The position numbers were made by a program, and so were the translations under genes. From contig NZ_SRMP01000001.1 of assembly GCF_005925325.1 (NCBI RefSeq), forward strand, positions 186,001 to 250,000: a stretch of 64,000 nt of DNA. Direction: 5' to 3'. Positions 1-9,042 of the stretch are shown here, piece by piece. The stretch is from Pedobacter helvus. GTDB lineage: Bacteria; Bacteroidota; Bacteroidia; Sphingobacteriales; Sphingobacteriaceae. The stretch's first letter is position 1, and every line of letters begins with the position of its first letter. The notes beneath the pieces are model-generated. The model did not search any database, was not told the DNA's origin, and saw only the letters and a list, made by a program, of their open reading frames with translations.

Positions 1-76
1 AAGAGTATCTAAGACTATGATTGCTCATTTTTTAGGCGTATCGAGAGAAACGCTGAGCAGACTACACAAAAAATAA
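1..76 (+). CDS. Crp/Fnr-type regulator, C-terminal tail (partial)
   Basis: The reading frame entering from the window edge ends at a TAA at 74-76 and encodes the end of a winged-helix DNA-binding domain (IAHFLGVSRETLSRLHKK), the recognition helix of Crp/Fnr-family regulators. The effector-binding domain lies outside the window, so its ligand and targets cannot be judged. It is followed by the convergent hydrolase gene at 118-975. Confidence 0.7.
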   Translation, partial: RVSKTMIAHFLGVSRETLSRLHKK

Positions 77-117
77 TTGTTCGGTATTAGAAATTGATGG
101 TACTGAACACTTCTAAT

Positions 118-975
118 TTAGGATTTCAATTTTTTCTTAAACAAATCTACAGTTCGTTGCCATGCCAAGTTAGCCGCTGCTTCATTATATCTGGTAGGCG
201 AAGTATCATTGTTAAAGGCATGATTTACGCCTTCATAAATATATAATTGATAATCGATACGATTTGTTTTTAATGCCTCCTCATACACTGGTATACCTGC
301 ATTGATACGCTCGTCTAAACCTCCGTAATGCAATAATAAACTTGCTTTGATTTTAGGCACATCTTCCACTTTTGCCTGAGAACCATAATATGCTACTGCT
401 GCATTTAAAAGCGGGTCGGCTACCGCTAACTTATTTGCCATTGCACCACCCCAACAGAAACCCACAACACCAGTTTTACCATTACCCAACGGGTGCGCTC
501 TTAAAAATTCTAATGCCTTTAAATAGTTTTGCAGATTTTTATCTGCGTCTAGTTTGCTAATCAATTCCCTGCCTTTGTTTTCGTCTTTTGGAGTGCCACC
601 AAGAGACGAAAGTGCATCAACACCTAACGCTACAAAGCCTGCTAAGGCAACCCGCTTAGTTACATCTTTAATATGTGGGGTTAAGCCTCTATTTTCGTGT
701 ATAACTACTACTGTTCCTAATTTCTTTTTATTTCCTTTTGGCATGGCAAACAGACCTTGCATCTCCCCTTCTGCTCCGGGAAAAGTTATTTCTTCACTAT
801 GTATTTCATCTGCACCTACTGTTGCAGCTGCCGCATAGTTACTTTCTAAACTTGGCAAAATAGTTAAGGCCAATGCGGAGCTGCCAGTTAAAATAGCCAA
901 TTTTTTCATAAAATCTTTACGGCTAGTCTGGCTGTGGGTGTACGAATCGTACAGGTTGATAATTTCCTGATCCAT
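118..975 (-). CDS. Dienelactone hydrolase family protein, exported
   Basis: This 285-residue alpha/beta hydrolase has the dienelactone hydrolase layout: a nucleophile-elbow Cys174 in GFCWGG, Asp221 in GGLDER, His252 in VNHAFNN and the family Glu94 in HENRG. Family members hydrolyse lactones or esters; the substrate here is unknown. Residues 17-50 carry SRKDFMKKL followed by a hydrophobic stretch and an Ala-rich region. This resembles a twin-arginine signal with RK in place of RR, so periplasmic export is inferred. It is a single-gene unit, converging on the Crp/Fnr tail and separated from the TonB receptor gene by a strong terminator. Confidence 0.85.
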   Translation of the reverse strand: MDQEIINLYDSYTHSQTSRKDFMKKLAILTGSSALALTILPSLESNYAAAATVGADEIHSEEITFPGAEGEMQGLFAMPKGNKKKLGTVVVIHENRGLTPHIKDVTKRVALAGFVALGVDALSSLGGTPKDENKGRELISKLDADKNLQNYLKALEFLRAHPLGNGKTGVVGFCWGGAMANKLAVADPLLNAAVAYYGSQAKVEDVPKIKASLLLHYGGLDERINAGIPVYEEALKTNRIDYQLYIYEGVNHAFNNDTSPTRYNEAAANLAWQRTVDLFKKKLKS

Positions 976-1020
976 GGTTTTGAATTAAGGTTTCATGTAA
1001 GGTAGTTAAAAACAAAAAAA

Positions 1021-1042
1021 TCCCCAAGCGAATGCTTGGGGA
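1021..1042 (-). terminator. Rho-independent terminator of the Oar-like receptor gene
   Basis: A perfect 9-bp stem (TCCCCAAGC/GCTTGGGGA) with a GAAT loop lies 23 bases beyond the stop of the minus-strand receptor gene. It is followed on that strand by a run of T. The plus strand also has T-rich sequence after the stem, so it may act both ways. Confidence 0.85.
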
Positions 1043-1064
1043 TTTTCTTTTGTCATATTATGAA

Positions 1065-4000
1065 TTAGAATTTGTATCTAACTCCAAATTGCATGTAGTA
1101 AGTAGAAGAAATAGTTTCTGAAGTACCAAAACTTTCTCTAATGATATCAGAACCACCACTAGCTAAACGGAAAGTTGGTTTAGTAGTAGCGCTAATAGAA
1201 CTAACATTTCTAGGAATAAGGATGTTTGCATTTCTTGCAAATTTAACTGTTCCCCAGTCGCTATTTAACAAGTTTCCGAAATTGAAGATGTCAGCTGTAA
1301 ACTCAAATGAGTTTTTAGTTTTACCAATATTTCTGAAAACCTCTTGAGTAATTCTAACGTCGAATTGGTTTCTCCATGGCAACTTAGCCCCACTACGTTC
1401 AGCATATTGTCCTTTTCTACTTTTCAAATAAGGATCTTGGTCAATAAAAGCCATAAATAAATCAGCTTGCTCAGTACCGCTATATGCTCTAGCATATCCA
1501 TTTGTTCCAGCTGGAATAGCCTCGAAAGTTAATTCAGAAGCGCTATTCGGAACATAAATCAAGTCATTATTTTGTCCATCTCTATTAAAGTCAGCGCTAT
1601 AAACGTATGAGTAACGTCCAGCAATTGCACCTTCATAAAATACAGAGATCGAAGTAGCTAAATTTTGCAACCATTCTTTTCTGTATGACAAACTACCAAT
1701 GATACGGTTAGGGCTTAAGTTATTTGAATAACTTAAATTTGCAATATTTGAGTTACCTACAGTTTGAGGAATTGACCATAAGTTTAATAATTGGTCACCG
1801 CTTTGATCACCATAGTTTCTTTGATCAGCTTTTGTATAAGCAACCATAGCTGACAAACCATTACTAAATTGCTTGCTTAATTGAGCAGTAGCCATCCAAT
1901 TGTAACCACCATCGATATTTCTCATTTTAGCAACATTTAATGCAGAAGTACCTGTTGCGCTTGGAATACCTGCACTAGTCATATTCACTGCTTGTCTACC
2001 ATTAACCGAATTTGGATAGAATAATCTTTGATCTGCGTATCCAGTTACTGTAATTGTAGGATCTTTTAAGTTTACGTTTTGTCCGTATACTGCATTTAAG
2101 TCTTTCGAATAAATACCTTCTAAAGTACCAACCACGCCAAATGGTAATTTCACATCTATACCTAAGCTAGATTTCCAAACTTGTGGGAATTTGATGTCTT
2201 TAGAAATTGAACTAATCGTTCCTGGAATACTAGAACCAGCTGCAGGAGCTGCACTTTGTAAGTTAGGAGCAATACTTGGATTAAAGAAAGGTGTATTAGC
2301 ACCACTATATACTTGAGTATATTGTAACATACCAGCATCACCCGACTGAGATACAAGCCATACAAATGGAATACGACCTGTGAAAATACCAGAACCACCA
2401 CGGATTTGAACCGATCTATCTCCTTTTACATCCCAGTTAAATCCAAATCTTGGAGAAAACATCATTCTGCTTTCTGGTAACTCGCCTGTATCAACTTTTT
2501 CGCCATTAGCAAAAGTTTGTGCCGCAACTAACGGATGTGTTTTGATCTCTGTTACGTCAGGATAAGTTGCTTGTTCTACACGCAAACCTAAAGTAACTTT
2601 GAATCTATCAGATACAGTCCACTCATCTTGGATATAACCAGAATATTGAGCAAACTTGAAGCTAGGGAATGCTTGAGAACCATCAGCAGTTAAAGGATAG
2701 GTAACTGTATATTGTAATGGTCTAGCATTATTTTTGAAGTCATTCCAAGAAGCAAAAGTATAAAAACCAGTTCCAAAACGTTGGAAACCATTTTTAGTCG
2801 TACTAAATTCAGCTTGAGCACCCAAAGTCACATTATGTCTACCTAAAGAGAATAATAATTCGTCACTATAAGTGTAGGTCTTAACATCTCTTAAGTTTCC
2901 GTAAGAAAATGGCTCATATCCAAAAGTAGTTAATACTTTACCAGCGCTTGAACTTGATTGTGTACCATCTAAAATATCTACTAAAGGAAAATCACCTCCC
3001 TCTACAGTTCTAGGATCGTTTTGGTGAGAAATAGTAAATCTAGCTACGTTAGAAACTTTATTGCTGATTTTTGAGTTTAACTCAGCAACTGCTGAATATA
3101 AATTAGCTGCTTGATAATAATTAGAGTTAGCAAAGTTTAAACCAGCATCTTGGTTAGAACCAGACCTTTGGTTGCCATAACTTAAAACACCAGTTACACC
3201 TGAGCCAGTTACAGAAGTACTTGCATTTGAAGGAGACTTGCTTTCTACTTGGTTATAACGTACACTGAATTTGTGATTTTGGTTAATGTTCCAATCTAAC
3301 CTAAAAAACATCTTCTCATTATCACTTACGTTTGGATAACCTTGGTAAACACCTGGATCATAGTTATAAGTACCTCTCAAATAAGAACGAATTTCGTCCA
3401 TCAATGAAGCTGTTACTGGAGCTACGTTTGAGAAACTGTTATAAGGACGCTCTGGAGTAGCAGCAATTCTATTATTTCCAGGTTGCGTAGTTACCTTCTT
3501 TTCATAGTTAGCAAAGAAAAACAACTTATTTTTCACTATCGGACCACCAAAAGTAAATCCAAAGTTTTTCTCATCTAACGCATTTTTAACTGCTATTTCT
3601 TTACCTAAAACCTTACTTCCTTGTTCACCATCGCCACGTTGAGTGTAAAATGCACTACCTGTGAAGTTATTAGTTCCAGAACGAGTTACGGCAGAAACCG
3701 ATCCACCAACGAAACCTGTTTGACGAACATCATAAGGAGTTACATTTATCGAAATCTGTTCTAATGCATCGATAGAAATTGGAGATCCACCTGCGGGGAT
3801 ATTTTGACCAATACCAAATTGGTTATTGAAGTTTGCACCGTCCACAGTAAAGTTATTAGAACGGTAATTACCACCACCAATGTTTGAGCCATTAGCTTGA
3901 GGAGTTAAACGAGTAATATCATTTACACTACGACTAATGGTAGGTAGAGACTGAATTTGTTGTCTAGAAACAACAGTGTTAGTACCCGTTTTATTAGAAT

Positions 4001-4397
4001 TTAAAATCGGATTAGAACCAGCACCCACTACAGTTACTGTTTGTAATGTAGAGCTATTATCCTCTAACGTAACATTCAAAACAAATGCTTCACCCAATTT
4101 AAGGTAAACATCGTCAATTTTCTGAGTTTTAAACCCAACGAAACTTACCTCAACTGAGTAAGGTCCGCCAACACGCATATTACCTATTGTAAACCGGCCT
4201 ACGCTGTTTGTAATAACTGTGTAAACAGATCCAGTAGGCGTGTGTGTGGCCTTAATACTTGCACCAGGCAAGCCGTCTTTCGAATCTTTTACGGTACCAA
4301 CCATTGATGAAGTAGTTACCTGTGCGTTCACCGAACTCACAAAGCCAACTACTACAAGAATAACCGATACAATTTTTAATAGTAAAGATTTTTTCAT
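1065..4397 (-). CDS. Oar-like TonB-dependent outer-membrane receptor
   Basis: This 1110-residue outer-membrane protein has a signal peptide (about 1-25), a CarboxypepD_reg-like beta-sandwich (about 30-110, GLPGASIKATHTPTGSVY and GRFTIGNMRVGGPY), a TonB plug (about 115-240) and a long beta-barrel ending in aromatic Phe (YMQFGVRYKF). The conserved plug sequence with NNFTVDGANFNNQFGIG resembles Oar-type receptors, which in Bacteroidota act in protein or polymer traffic rather than as SusC with a SusD partner. No SusD gene is adjacent and it forms its own transcription unit. The substrate is unknown. A TAGATTTG promoter element lies 55 bases upstream and a strong terminator follows. Confidence 0.88.
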   Translation of the reverse strand: MKKSLLLKIVSVILVVVGFVSSVNAQVTTSSMVGTVKDSKDGLPGASIKATHTPTGSVYTVITNSVGRFTIGNMRVGGPYSVEVSFVGFKTQKIDDVYLKLGEAFVLNVTLEDNSSTLQTVTVVGAGSNPILNSNKTGTNTVVSRQQIQSLPTISRSVNDITRLTPQANGSNIGGGNYRSNNFTVDGANFNNQFGIGQNIPAGGSPISIDALEQISINVTPYDVRQTGFVGGSVSAVTRSGTNNFTGSAFYTQRGDGEQGSKVLGKEIAVKNALDEKNFGFTFGGPIVKNKLFFFANYEKKVTTQPGNNRIAATPERPYNSFSNVAPVTASLMDEIRSYLRGTYNYDPGVYQGYPNVSDNEKMFFRLDWNINQNHKFSVRYNQVESKSPSNASTSVTGSGVTGVLSYGNQRSGSNQDAGLNFANSNYYQAANLYSAVAELNSKISNKVSNVARFTISHQNDPRTVEGGDFPLVDILDGTQSSSSAGKVLTTFGYEPFSYGNLRDVKTYTYSDELLFSLGRHNVTLGAQAEFSTTKNGFQRFGTGFYTFASWNDFKNNARPLQYTVTYPLTADGSQAFPSFKFAQYSGYIQDEWTVSDRFKVTLGLRVEQATYPDVTEIKTHPLVAAQTFANGEKVDTGELPESRMMFSPRFGFNWDVKGDRSVQIRGGSGIFTGRIPFVWLVSQSGDAGMLQYTQVYSGANTPFFNPSIAPNLQSAAPAAGSSIPGTISSISKDIKFPQVWKSSLGIDVKLPFGVVGTLEGIYSKDLNAVYGQNVNLKDPTITVTGYADQRLFYPNSVNGRQAVNMTSAGIPSATGTSALNVAKMRNIDGGYNWMATAQLSKQFSNGLSAMVAYTKADQRNYGDQSGDQLLNLWSIPQTVGNSNIANLSYSNNLSPNRIIGSLSYRKEWLQNLATSISVFYEGAIAGRYSYVYSADFNRDGQNNDLIYVPNSASELTFEAIPAGTNGYARAYSGTEQADLFMAFIDQDPYLKSRKGQYAERSGAKLPWRNQFDVRITQEVFRNIGKTKNSFEFTADIFNFGNLLNSDWGTVKFARNANILIPRNVSSISATTKPTFRLASGGSDIIRESFGTSETISSTYYMQFGVRYKF

Positions 4398-4451
4398 GCT
4401 CTTTTGTAAATGAATTAATTGTTTTGTTAAAATATGTTAAAAATAACGCCA

Positions 4452-4459
4452 CAAATCTA
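4452..4459 (-). promoter_or_regulatory. Candidate -7 element of the Oar-like receptor gene
   Basis: TAGATTTG on the minus strand fits the Bacteroidota TAnnTTTG -7 consensus and lies 55 bases upstream of the start codon at 4397. The 339-base divergent gap 4398-4736 otherwise holds only AT-rich sequence and the oppositely directed lpd promoter. Confidence 0.5.
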
Positions 4460-4687
4460 GGTATTAATTCGTTGCCTCCACAAATTCCAATGTTAAATAA
4501 TTATTAATTATCTTAAAACTTTTCCACACTTAACACACCTCAACCAACCTATAAACTCCAATGTCACAAGGTATTAAATCTAACTTTAACAATATTTTAA
4601 CCTATATTTTATCAATCTTTCATTACAAACGCAATTTTATTACAATTACGTAACGCTAACACATCATGATTTAATCAACATTTTTTA

Positions 4688-4695
4688 TAATTTTG
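4688..4695 (+). promoter_or_regulatory. Candidate -7 element of lpd
   Basis: TAATTTTG matches TAnnTTTG exactly and lies 41 bases before the lpd start codon. No clear TTTG -33 box is seen at the usual distance. Confidence 0.5.
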
Positions 4696-4736
4696 GCAGC
4701 AAATTATTACGTTTAATTTTCCTTATAAACAAGAAT

Positions 4737-6125
4737 ATGAACTACGATTTAGTTGTATTAGGTAGCGGTCCGGGCGGATATGTTACTGCCATCAGAGCTT
4801 CACAATTAGGAATGAAAGTTGCTATTGTAGAACGCGAATCATTAGGTGGAATTTGCCTTAACTGGGGCTGTATCCCTACCAAAGCTTTATTAAAAAGTGC
4901 ACAAGTTTTCGAATATATCAATCACGCCGCAGATTATGGAATTACTACTTCAGAAGCTAAGGCTGATTTTGACGCAGTTGTAAAACGTAGTCGTGGTGTT
5001 GCGGACGGCATGAGCAAAGGCGTTCAATTCTTGATGAAAAAGAACAAAATTGACGTGGTAATGGGTACTGGTAAAGTTAAAGCTGGTAACAAAGTTGAGG
5101 TTAAAGGTGCTGATGGTTCTCAAAAAGAACTTTCTGCTAAAAATATAGTGATTGCTACAGGTGCTCGTTCAAGAGAGTTGCCTAACCTAAAGCAAGACGG
5201 TAAAAAAATAATTGGTTACCGTCAAGCAATGGTGTTGCCGCAACAACCTAAATCTATGGTGGTAGTTGGTTCTGGTGCTATCGGTGTTGAGTTTGCTTAT
5301 TTTTACGCTACAATGGGCACAAAAGTAACCATCGTAGAATTCATGGAAAACATTGTTCCAGTTGAGGATGAAGATGTTTCAAAACAATTGCTACGTAGTT
5401 TAAAGAAAACAGGTATCGAAATCATGACTTCCTCTTCTGTAGAGTCTGTAGACACTAGCGGTGCCGGCTGTAAAGTACAAGTAAAAACTGCAAACGGCAT
5501 GCAGACAATAGAGTGCGATATCGTACTTTCTGCTGCTGGCGTAGTAGCTAACATCGAGAACATCGGCCTAGAGGAAGTTGGCATCAAAACTGATAAAGGC
5601 AAAATCGTTGTTGACGAATTTTATAATACTTCAGTAAAAGGATATTACGCTATTGGCGATGTGGTTCCTGGACAAGCTTTAGCTCACGTTGCTTCTGCAG
5701 AAGGTATCATCTGCGTAGAGAAAATTGCTGGTCAACACGTAGAGCCTTTAGATTATAACAACATCCCTGGATGTACTTACTGTTCTCCAGAAATTGCTTC
5801 TGTAGGTTACACTGAAAAAGCTGCTAAAGCTGCTGGATACGAATTGAAAATCGGAAAATTCCCATTCTCTGCTTCGGGTAAAGCAAGTGCTGCAGGTGCA
5901 AAAGATGGTTTCGTAAAATTAATTTTCGATGCTAAATACGGAGAATTATTAGGCGCACACATGATTGGTGCTAATGTAACCGAAATGATTGCAGAAATTG
6001 TAGTTGCTCGTAAATTAGAGACTACAGGTCACGAAATGATTAAATCGGTACACCCTCACCCTACCATGAGCGAAGCTATCATGGAAGCTGCCGCTGATGC
6101 ATACGGAGAAGTAATACATTTATAG
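4737..6125 (+). CDS. lpdA: Dihydrolipoyl dehydrogenase (E3)
   Basis: This 462-residue flavoprotein reoxidises dihydrolipoamide with NAD+ for 2-oxo-acid dehydrogenase complexes. It begins with the FAD-binding GSGPGG (9-14), followed by the redox-active disulfide Cys40/Cys45 in GGICLNWGCIPTK. A central NAD-binding GSGAIGVEFA, the FAD-contacting YYAIGDVV and a C-terminal dimerisation domain with the active-site pair HPHPTMSE complete the fold. Length and motifs are full and typical. No E1 or E2 genes are adjacent, so it is probably the shared housekeeping E3. It has its own promoter motif upstream and a terminator downstream. Confidence 0.95.
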   Translation: MNYDLVVLGSGPGGYVTAIRASQLGMKVAIVERESLGGICLNWGCIPTKALLKSAQVFEYINHAADYGITTSEAKADFDAVVKRSRGVADGMSKGVQFLMKKNKIDVVMGTGKVKAGNKVEVKGADGSQKELSAKNIVIATGARSRELPNLKQDGKKIIGYRQAMVLPQQPKSMVVVGSGAIGVEFAYFYATMGTKVTIVEFMENIVPVEDEDVSKQLLRSLKKTGIEIMTSSSVESVDTSGAGCKVQVKTANGMQTIECDIVLSAAGVVANIENIGLEEVGIKTDKGKIVVDEFYNTSVKGYYAIGDVVPGQALAHVASAEGIICVEKIAGQHVEPLDYNNIPGCTYCSPEIASVGYTEKAAKAAGYELKIGKFPFSASGKASAAGAKDGFVKLIFDAKYGELLGAHMIGANVTEMIAEIVVARKLETTGHEMIKSVHPHPTMSEAIMEAAADAYGEVIHL

Positions 6126-6159
6126 TTTAACCTAATCGGTTAATCGTTAAAACTGTTTA

Positions 6160-6199
6160 AATTGGTTAATTGTTACTACAATTAGCCAATTTTTGTTTT
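6160..6199 (+). terminator. Terminator after lpd
   Basis: A 13-bp stem with one G-T pair (6160-6172 with 6179-6191) and a short loop is followed by TTTGTTTT, 35 bases after the lpd stop. Confidence 0.7.
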
Positions 6200-6253
6200 A
6201 AAGCTTACTATAGAAACGATTAACCAAATCATCAATTAACCAGTTAACCAAAA

Positions 6254-7096
6254 ATGAAACTCTACACCATTAATACCGGAAATTTCAAGTTAGACGGCGG
6301 CGCTATGTTTGGCGTTGTTCCTAAGTCTATTTGGCAAAAAACCAATCCAGCTGATGTAAATAACCTATGTTCTTGGGCAATGAGATGCCTTTTAATTGAA
6401 GATGGCGGTAGGTTAATCTTGATTGACAATGGTTTAGGCAATAAGCAGGATGAAAAATTCTTTGGCCACTATTATTTGCATGGTGATGACACCTTAGATA
6501 AATCACTCGCTGCCCACGGCTTCCATAGAGATGATATTACGGATGTATTCCTGACACACCTACATTTTGATCACTGTGGCGGATCTATTGAAAGACAAGG
6601 CGACCAGCTTCGCCCTGCGTTTAAAAATGCAGTTTATTGGAGCAACCAACAACATTGGGATTGGGCGGTAACGCCAAATGCAAGAGAGAAAGCATCTTTT
6701 TTAAAAGAGAACATCCTTCCTATTCAAGAAAGTGGGCAACTGAAGTTCATTCCCACCCAACAAAATGTGCATTTTCATGATGGAATTAATATTCGCTTTG
6801 CGTATGGCCATACAGACGCCATGATGTTACCGCAATTACAGTACAAAGACAAAACCATTGTTTACATGGCAGATTTACTTCCTTCAACCGGACACATTCC
6901 CTTGCCATATGTGATGTCATACGACATGTTCCCTCTGCAAACATTAAAAGAGAAAAAAAATTTCTTAGAGGAAGCTGCCACCAATGATTACATACTTTAT
7001 TTAGAACACGATCCAATCAACGAATGCTGTACATTACAACACACAGAAAAAGGCGTTCGCTTAAAAGATGTATTTTCTTTAAGAGAAATTTTATAA
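6254..7096 (+). CDS. MBL-fold metallo-hydrolase
   Basis: This 280-residue metallo-beta-lactamase-fold enzyme carries the metal-binding signature THLHFDHCGG (His102, His104, Asp106, His107). Later metal ligands are likely His in AYGHTDAM, Asp in YMADLLPS and His in YLEHDP. This two-metal set suits hydrolysis of esters, lactones or thioesters; it resembles the quorum-quenching-lactonase/phosphonate-type branch, but the substrate cannot be told. There is no signal peptide, so it is cytosolic. It follows lpd after a terminator and seems monocistronic. Confidence 0.85.
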   Translation: MKLYTINTGNFKLDGGAMFGVVPKSIWQKTNPADVNNLCSWAMRCLLIEDGGRLILIDNGLGNKQDEKFFGHYYLHGDDTLDKSLAAHGFHRDDITDVFLTHLHFDHCGGSIERQGDQLRPAFKNAVYWSNQQHWDWAVTPNAREKASFLKENILPIQESGQLKFIPTQQNVHFHDGINIRFAYGHTDAMMLPQLQYKDKTIVYMADLLPSTGHIPLPYVMSYDMFPLQTLKEKKNFLEEAATNDYILYLEHDPINECCTLQHTEKGVRLKDVFSLREIL

Positions 7097-7147
7097 ATGT
7101 TATGACTTACTTTTACAAACGTCTTTTATAAATCTGAACATAATAGA

Positions 7148-7684
7148 CTAAATAGTTAAGTCGTTTTCTTCCCTCAATTTAGCACCTACTAAAAATATCT
7201 CTGCAATGATATATACAACTAGGCTGGTAATGAGATAACCTACAGAACCGCTCAATGTAGTTAACACTGCTTTAAACACTACTTGGCTTCCATTTTTAGA
7301 AACATAAGATATGGCTGTTAACAGATTGGACAAAAACAATATGCCAGAAAACACTAAATAAACCGTGGCAATTGTTTTAATGAATTTAACTTGTCTCAAA
7401 GAGAAAATTGCCTCTTTCAATATTGAAACTAAAACCTTCCTTATAAAAAACAAAAGAACAATAAAAAATACGAGAGGAATAACAGCTCTCAGACTTAATA
7501 AAATTGGCAGAAACCTAAATGCCAACCTCAACTTGTCAAAACTTTCCTGTTGTGGCAGACTGTCTGAAAAATTATCGAATTTCGTCATCCAGGGGCTAAG
7601 CTTTGCAAGGAAAAATACACTAATCATAAATAGTGTAACGATAGAAATATCTACCAAGACTTTTAAAATTTTAATTTTTTTCAT
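7148..7684 (-). CDS. DUF2975 membrane protein
   Basis: This 178-residue protein has four predicted membrane segments (about 9-27, 63-82, 105-123, 141-166) and ends in AEIFLVGAKLREENDLTI, the C-terminal signature of DUF2975. In most genomes a small Xre-type HTH gene follows a DUF2975 gene; none is visible here, since the next gene is the convergent MBL hydrolase. Function is unknown; a membrane sensor or regulatory partner is the usual guess. Confidence 0.75.
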   Translation of the reverse strand: MKKIKILKVLVDISIVTLFMISVFFLAKLSPWMTKFDNFSDSLPQQESFDKLRLAFRFLPILLSLRAVIPLVFFIVLLFFIRKVLVSILKEAIFSLRQVKFIKTIATVYLVFSGILFLSNLLTAISYVSKNGSQVVFKAVLTTLSGSVGYLITSLVVYIIAEIFLVGAKLREENDLTI

Positions 7685-8042
7685 TTGATTTATTTAATAT
7701 GTCGATATTTCTACACACTTTTTTACATTCCATATACTAGGTAATAATTATAAGGGCAGTAGAAAAATCTTTTTCAGTTAATTAAGAACTAACATCCTAA
7801 AACAAAACTATACATTTATTTTTAATTAGCAACATATATTTATTGAAATTCAATAAATATTAAACCTTAAACAAAAACATACAAATACTGACACATCTTA
7901 AATTTGGAATGATTTTTGTTGTAAACAAATCGTTCAAAAATACATGACAAAACACAACATTTTCAGTAATTTAAGTTTCTATTCTGCATAAAAAACGTAT
8001 TTTTGCAGAATCGAAAAAGCCAACGAGGACCAATACACATAA
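7685..8042. other. Intergenic region between DUF2975 and rpoD
   Basis: This 358-base AT-rich divergent gap holds the rpoD promoter near its right end. I see no ORF, RNA gene or strong hairpin. A loose palindrome around 7836-7862 (ATATATTTATTG/CAATAAATAT) is the only visible structure. Confidence 0.4.
7998..8005 (+). promoter_or_regulatory. Candidate -7 element of rpoD
   Basis: TATTTTTG fits TAnnTTTG and lies 37 bases upstream of the rpoD start codon, giving a leader of about 30 bases. Confidence 0.55.
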
Positions 8043-8903
8043 ATGAGACAACTCAAAATAACCCAATCCATTACCAATCGCGAAAGTCAATCTTTAGATA
8101 AGTATTTACACGAGATTGGAAAAGTAGATTTAATCACAGCTGAAGAAGAAGTAATTTTAGCTCGTAAGATTCGTGAAGGAGATCAAGCCGCCCTTGAAAG
8201 ATTAACAAAAACCAATTTACGTTTCGTAGTTTCGGTAGCTAAGCAATACCAAAACCAAGGTTTAACGCTTGGAGATTTAATTAACGAAGGAAACTTAGGT
8301 TTGATTAAAGCTGCAAAACGTTTCGATGAAACTAAGGGTTTTAAGTTTATCTCTTATGCAGTATGGTGGATCCGTCAGTCTATCTTACAAGCTATTGCAG
8401 AGCAAAGCCGTATTGTACGTTTACCTTTAAACCAAGTAGGTTCATTGAGTAAAATCAGTAAGGCTTTTTCTAAATTGGAGCAAGAATATGAACGTGAGCC
8501 ATCACCAGAAGAATTAGCAGATATTTTAGAAACTACGGTAGATAAAATTTCTGACACGTTGAGCAACTCTGGTCGTCACGTATCTATGGATGCACCTTTC
8601 GTGCAAGGTGAGGAAAATACACTGTTAGATGTATTAGAAAATCACGAACCGAATACCGATAGCAATTTGATCAACGAATCACTTTCGGAAGAGATTAAAC
8701 GTTCTTTATCTACATTAACAGAAAGAGAACGCGAAATCATCGTATTATTCTTCGGTTTGAGCACTAACCACCCGCTTTCTTTAGAAGAAATTGGTGAAAA
8801 ATTTAACTTGACCCGTGAGCGTGTGCGTCAGATCAAGGATAAGGCTTTACAACGCTTACGTCACACTTCAAGAAGCAAAATTTTGAAATCTTACTTAGGT
8901 TAA
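8043..8903 (+). CDS. rpoD: Primary sigma factor RpoD (sigma-70/SigA)
   Basis: This 286-residue sigma factor directs RNA polymerase to the TAnnTTTG promoters seen across this window. It has the short Bacteroidota primary-sigma form without the long region 1.1. Region 1.2 ([10 protein letters not shown]), region 2 with the -10-binding helix ([17 protein letters not shown]), region 3 and region 4 with the HTH ([20 protein letters not shown]) are all present. A promoter motif precedes it and a strong terminator follows, so it is monocistronic. Confidence 0.96.
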   Translation: MRQLKITQSITNRESQSLDKYLHEIGKVDLITAEEEVILARKIREGDQAALERLTKTNLRFVVSVAKQYQNQGLTLGDLINEGNLGLIKAAKRFDETKGFKFISYAVWWIRQSILQAIAEQSRIVRLPLNQVGSLSKISKAFSKLEQEYEREPSPEELADILETTVDKISDTLSNSGRHVSMDAPFVQGEENTLLDVLENHEPNTDSNLINESLSEEIKRSLSTLTEREREIIVLFFGLSTNHPLSLEEIGEKFNLTRERVRQIKDKALQRLRHTSRSKILKSYLG

Positions 8904-8976
8904 GACTAAAATAAAGCTTACTTAGTGTAAGTTAAACACACTGTTAGACAATAATTTACAAGAAAAATAAATAGAA

Positions 8977-9005
8977 AAAGATTGGGCACTCGCTCAATCT
9001 TTTTT
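8977..9005 (+). terminator. rpoD terminator, abutting the gap promoter
   Basis: An 11-bp stem with one G-T pair (8977-8987 with 8992-9002) and a four-base loop runs directly into a T-run. The T-run is also the upstream edge of the next gene's TACTTTTG element. Confidence 0.85.
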
Positions 9006-9012
9006 ACTTTTG
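9005..9012 (+). promoter_or_regulatory. Candidate -7 element of gap
   Basis: TACTTTTG fits TAnnTTTG and lies 30 bases before the gap start codon. It shares its first base with the rpoD terminator T-tract, so any -33 contact falls inside the terminator stem. Confidence 0.6.
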
Positions 9013-9042
9013 CAGCATTTCTAACCAAAATAATTTTCTTGT

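Noticed and set aside
554..838. Plus-strand frame opposite the dienelactone hydrolase gene
   Set aside because: Shadow of the real coding strand; composition is not protein-like.
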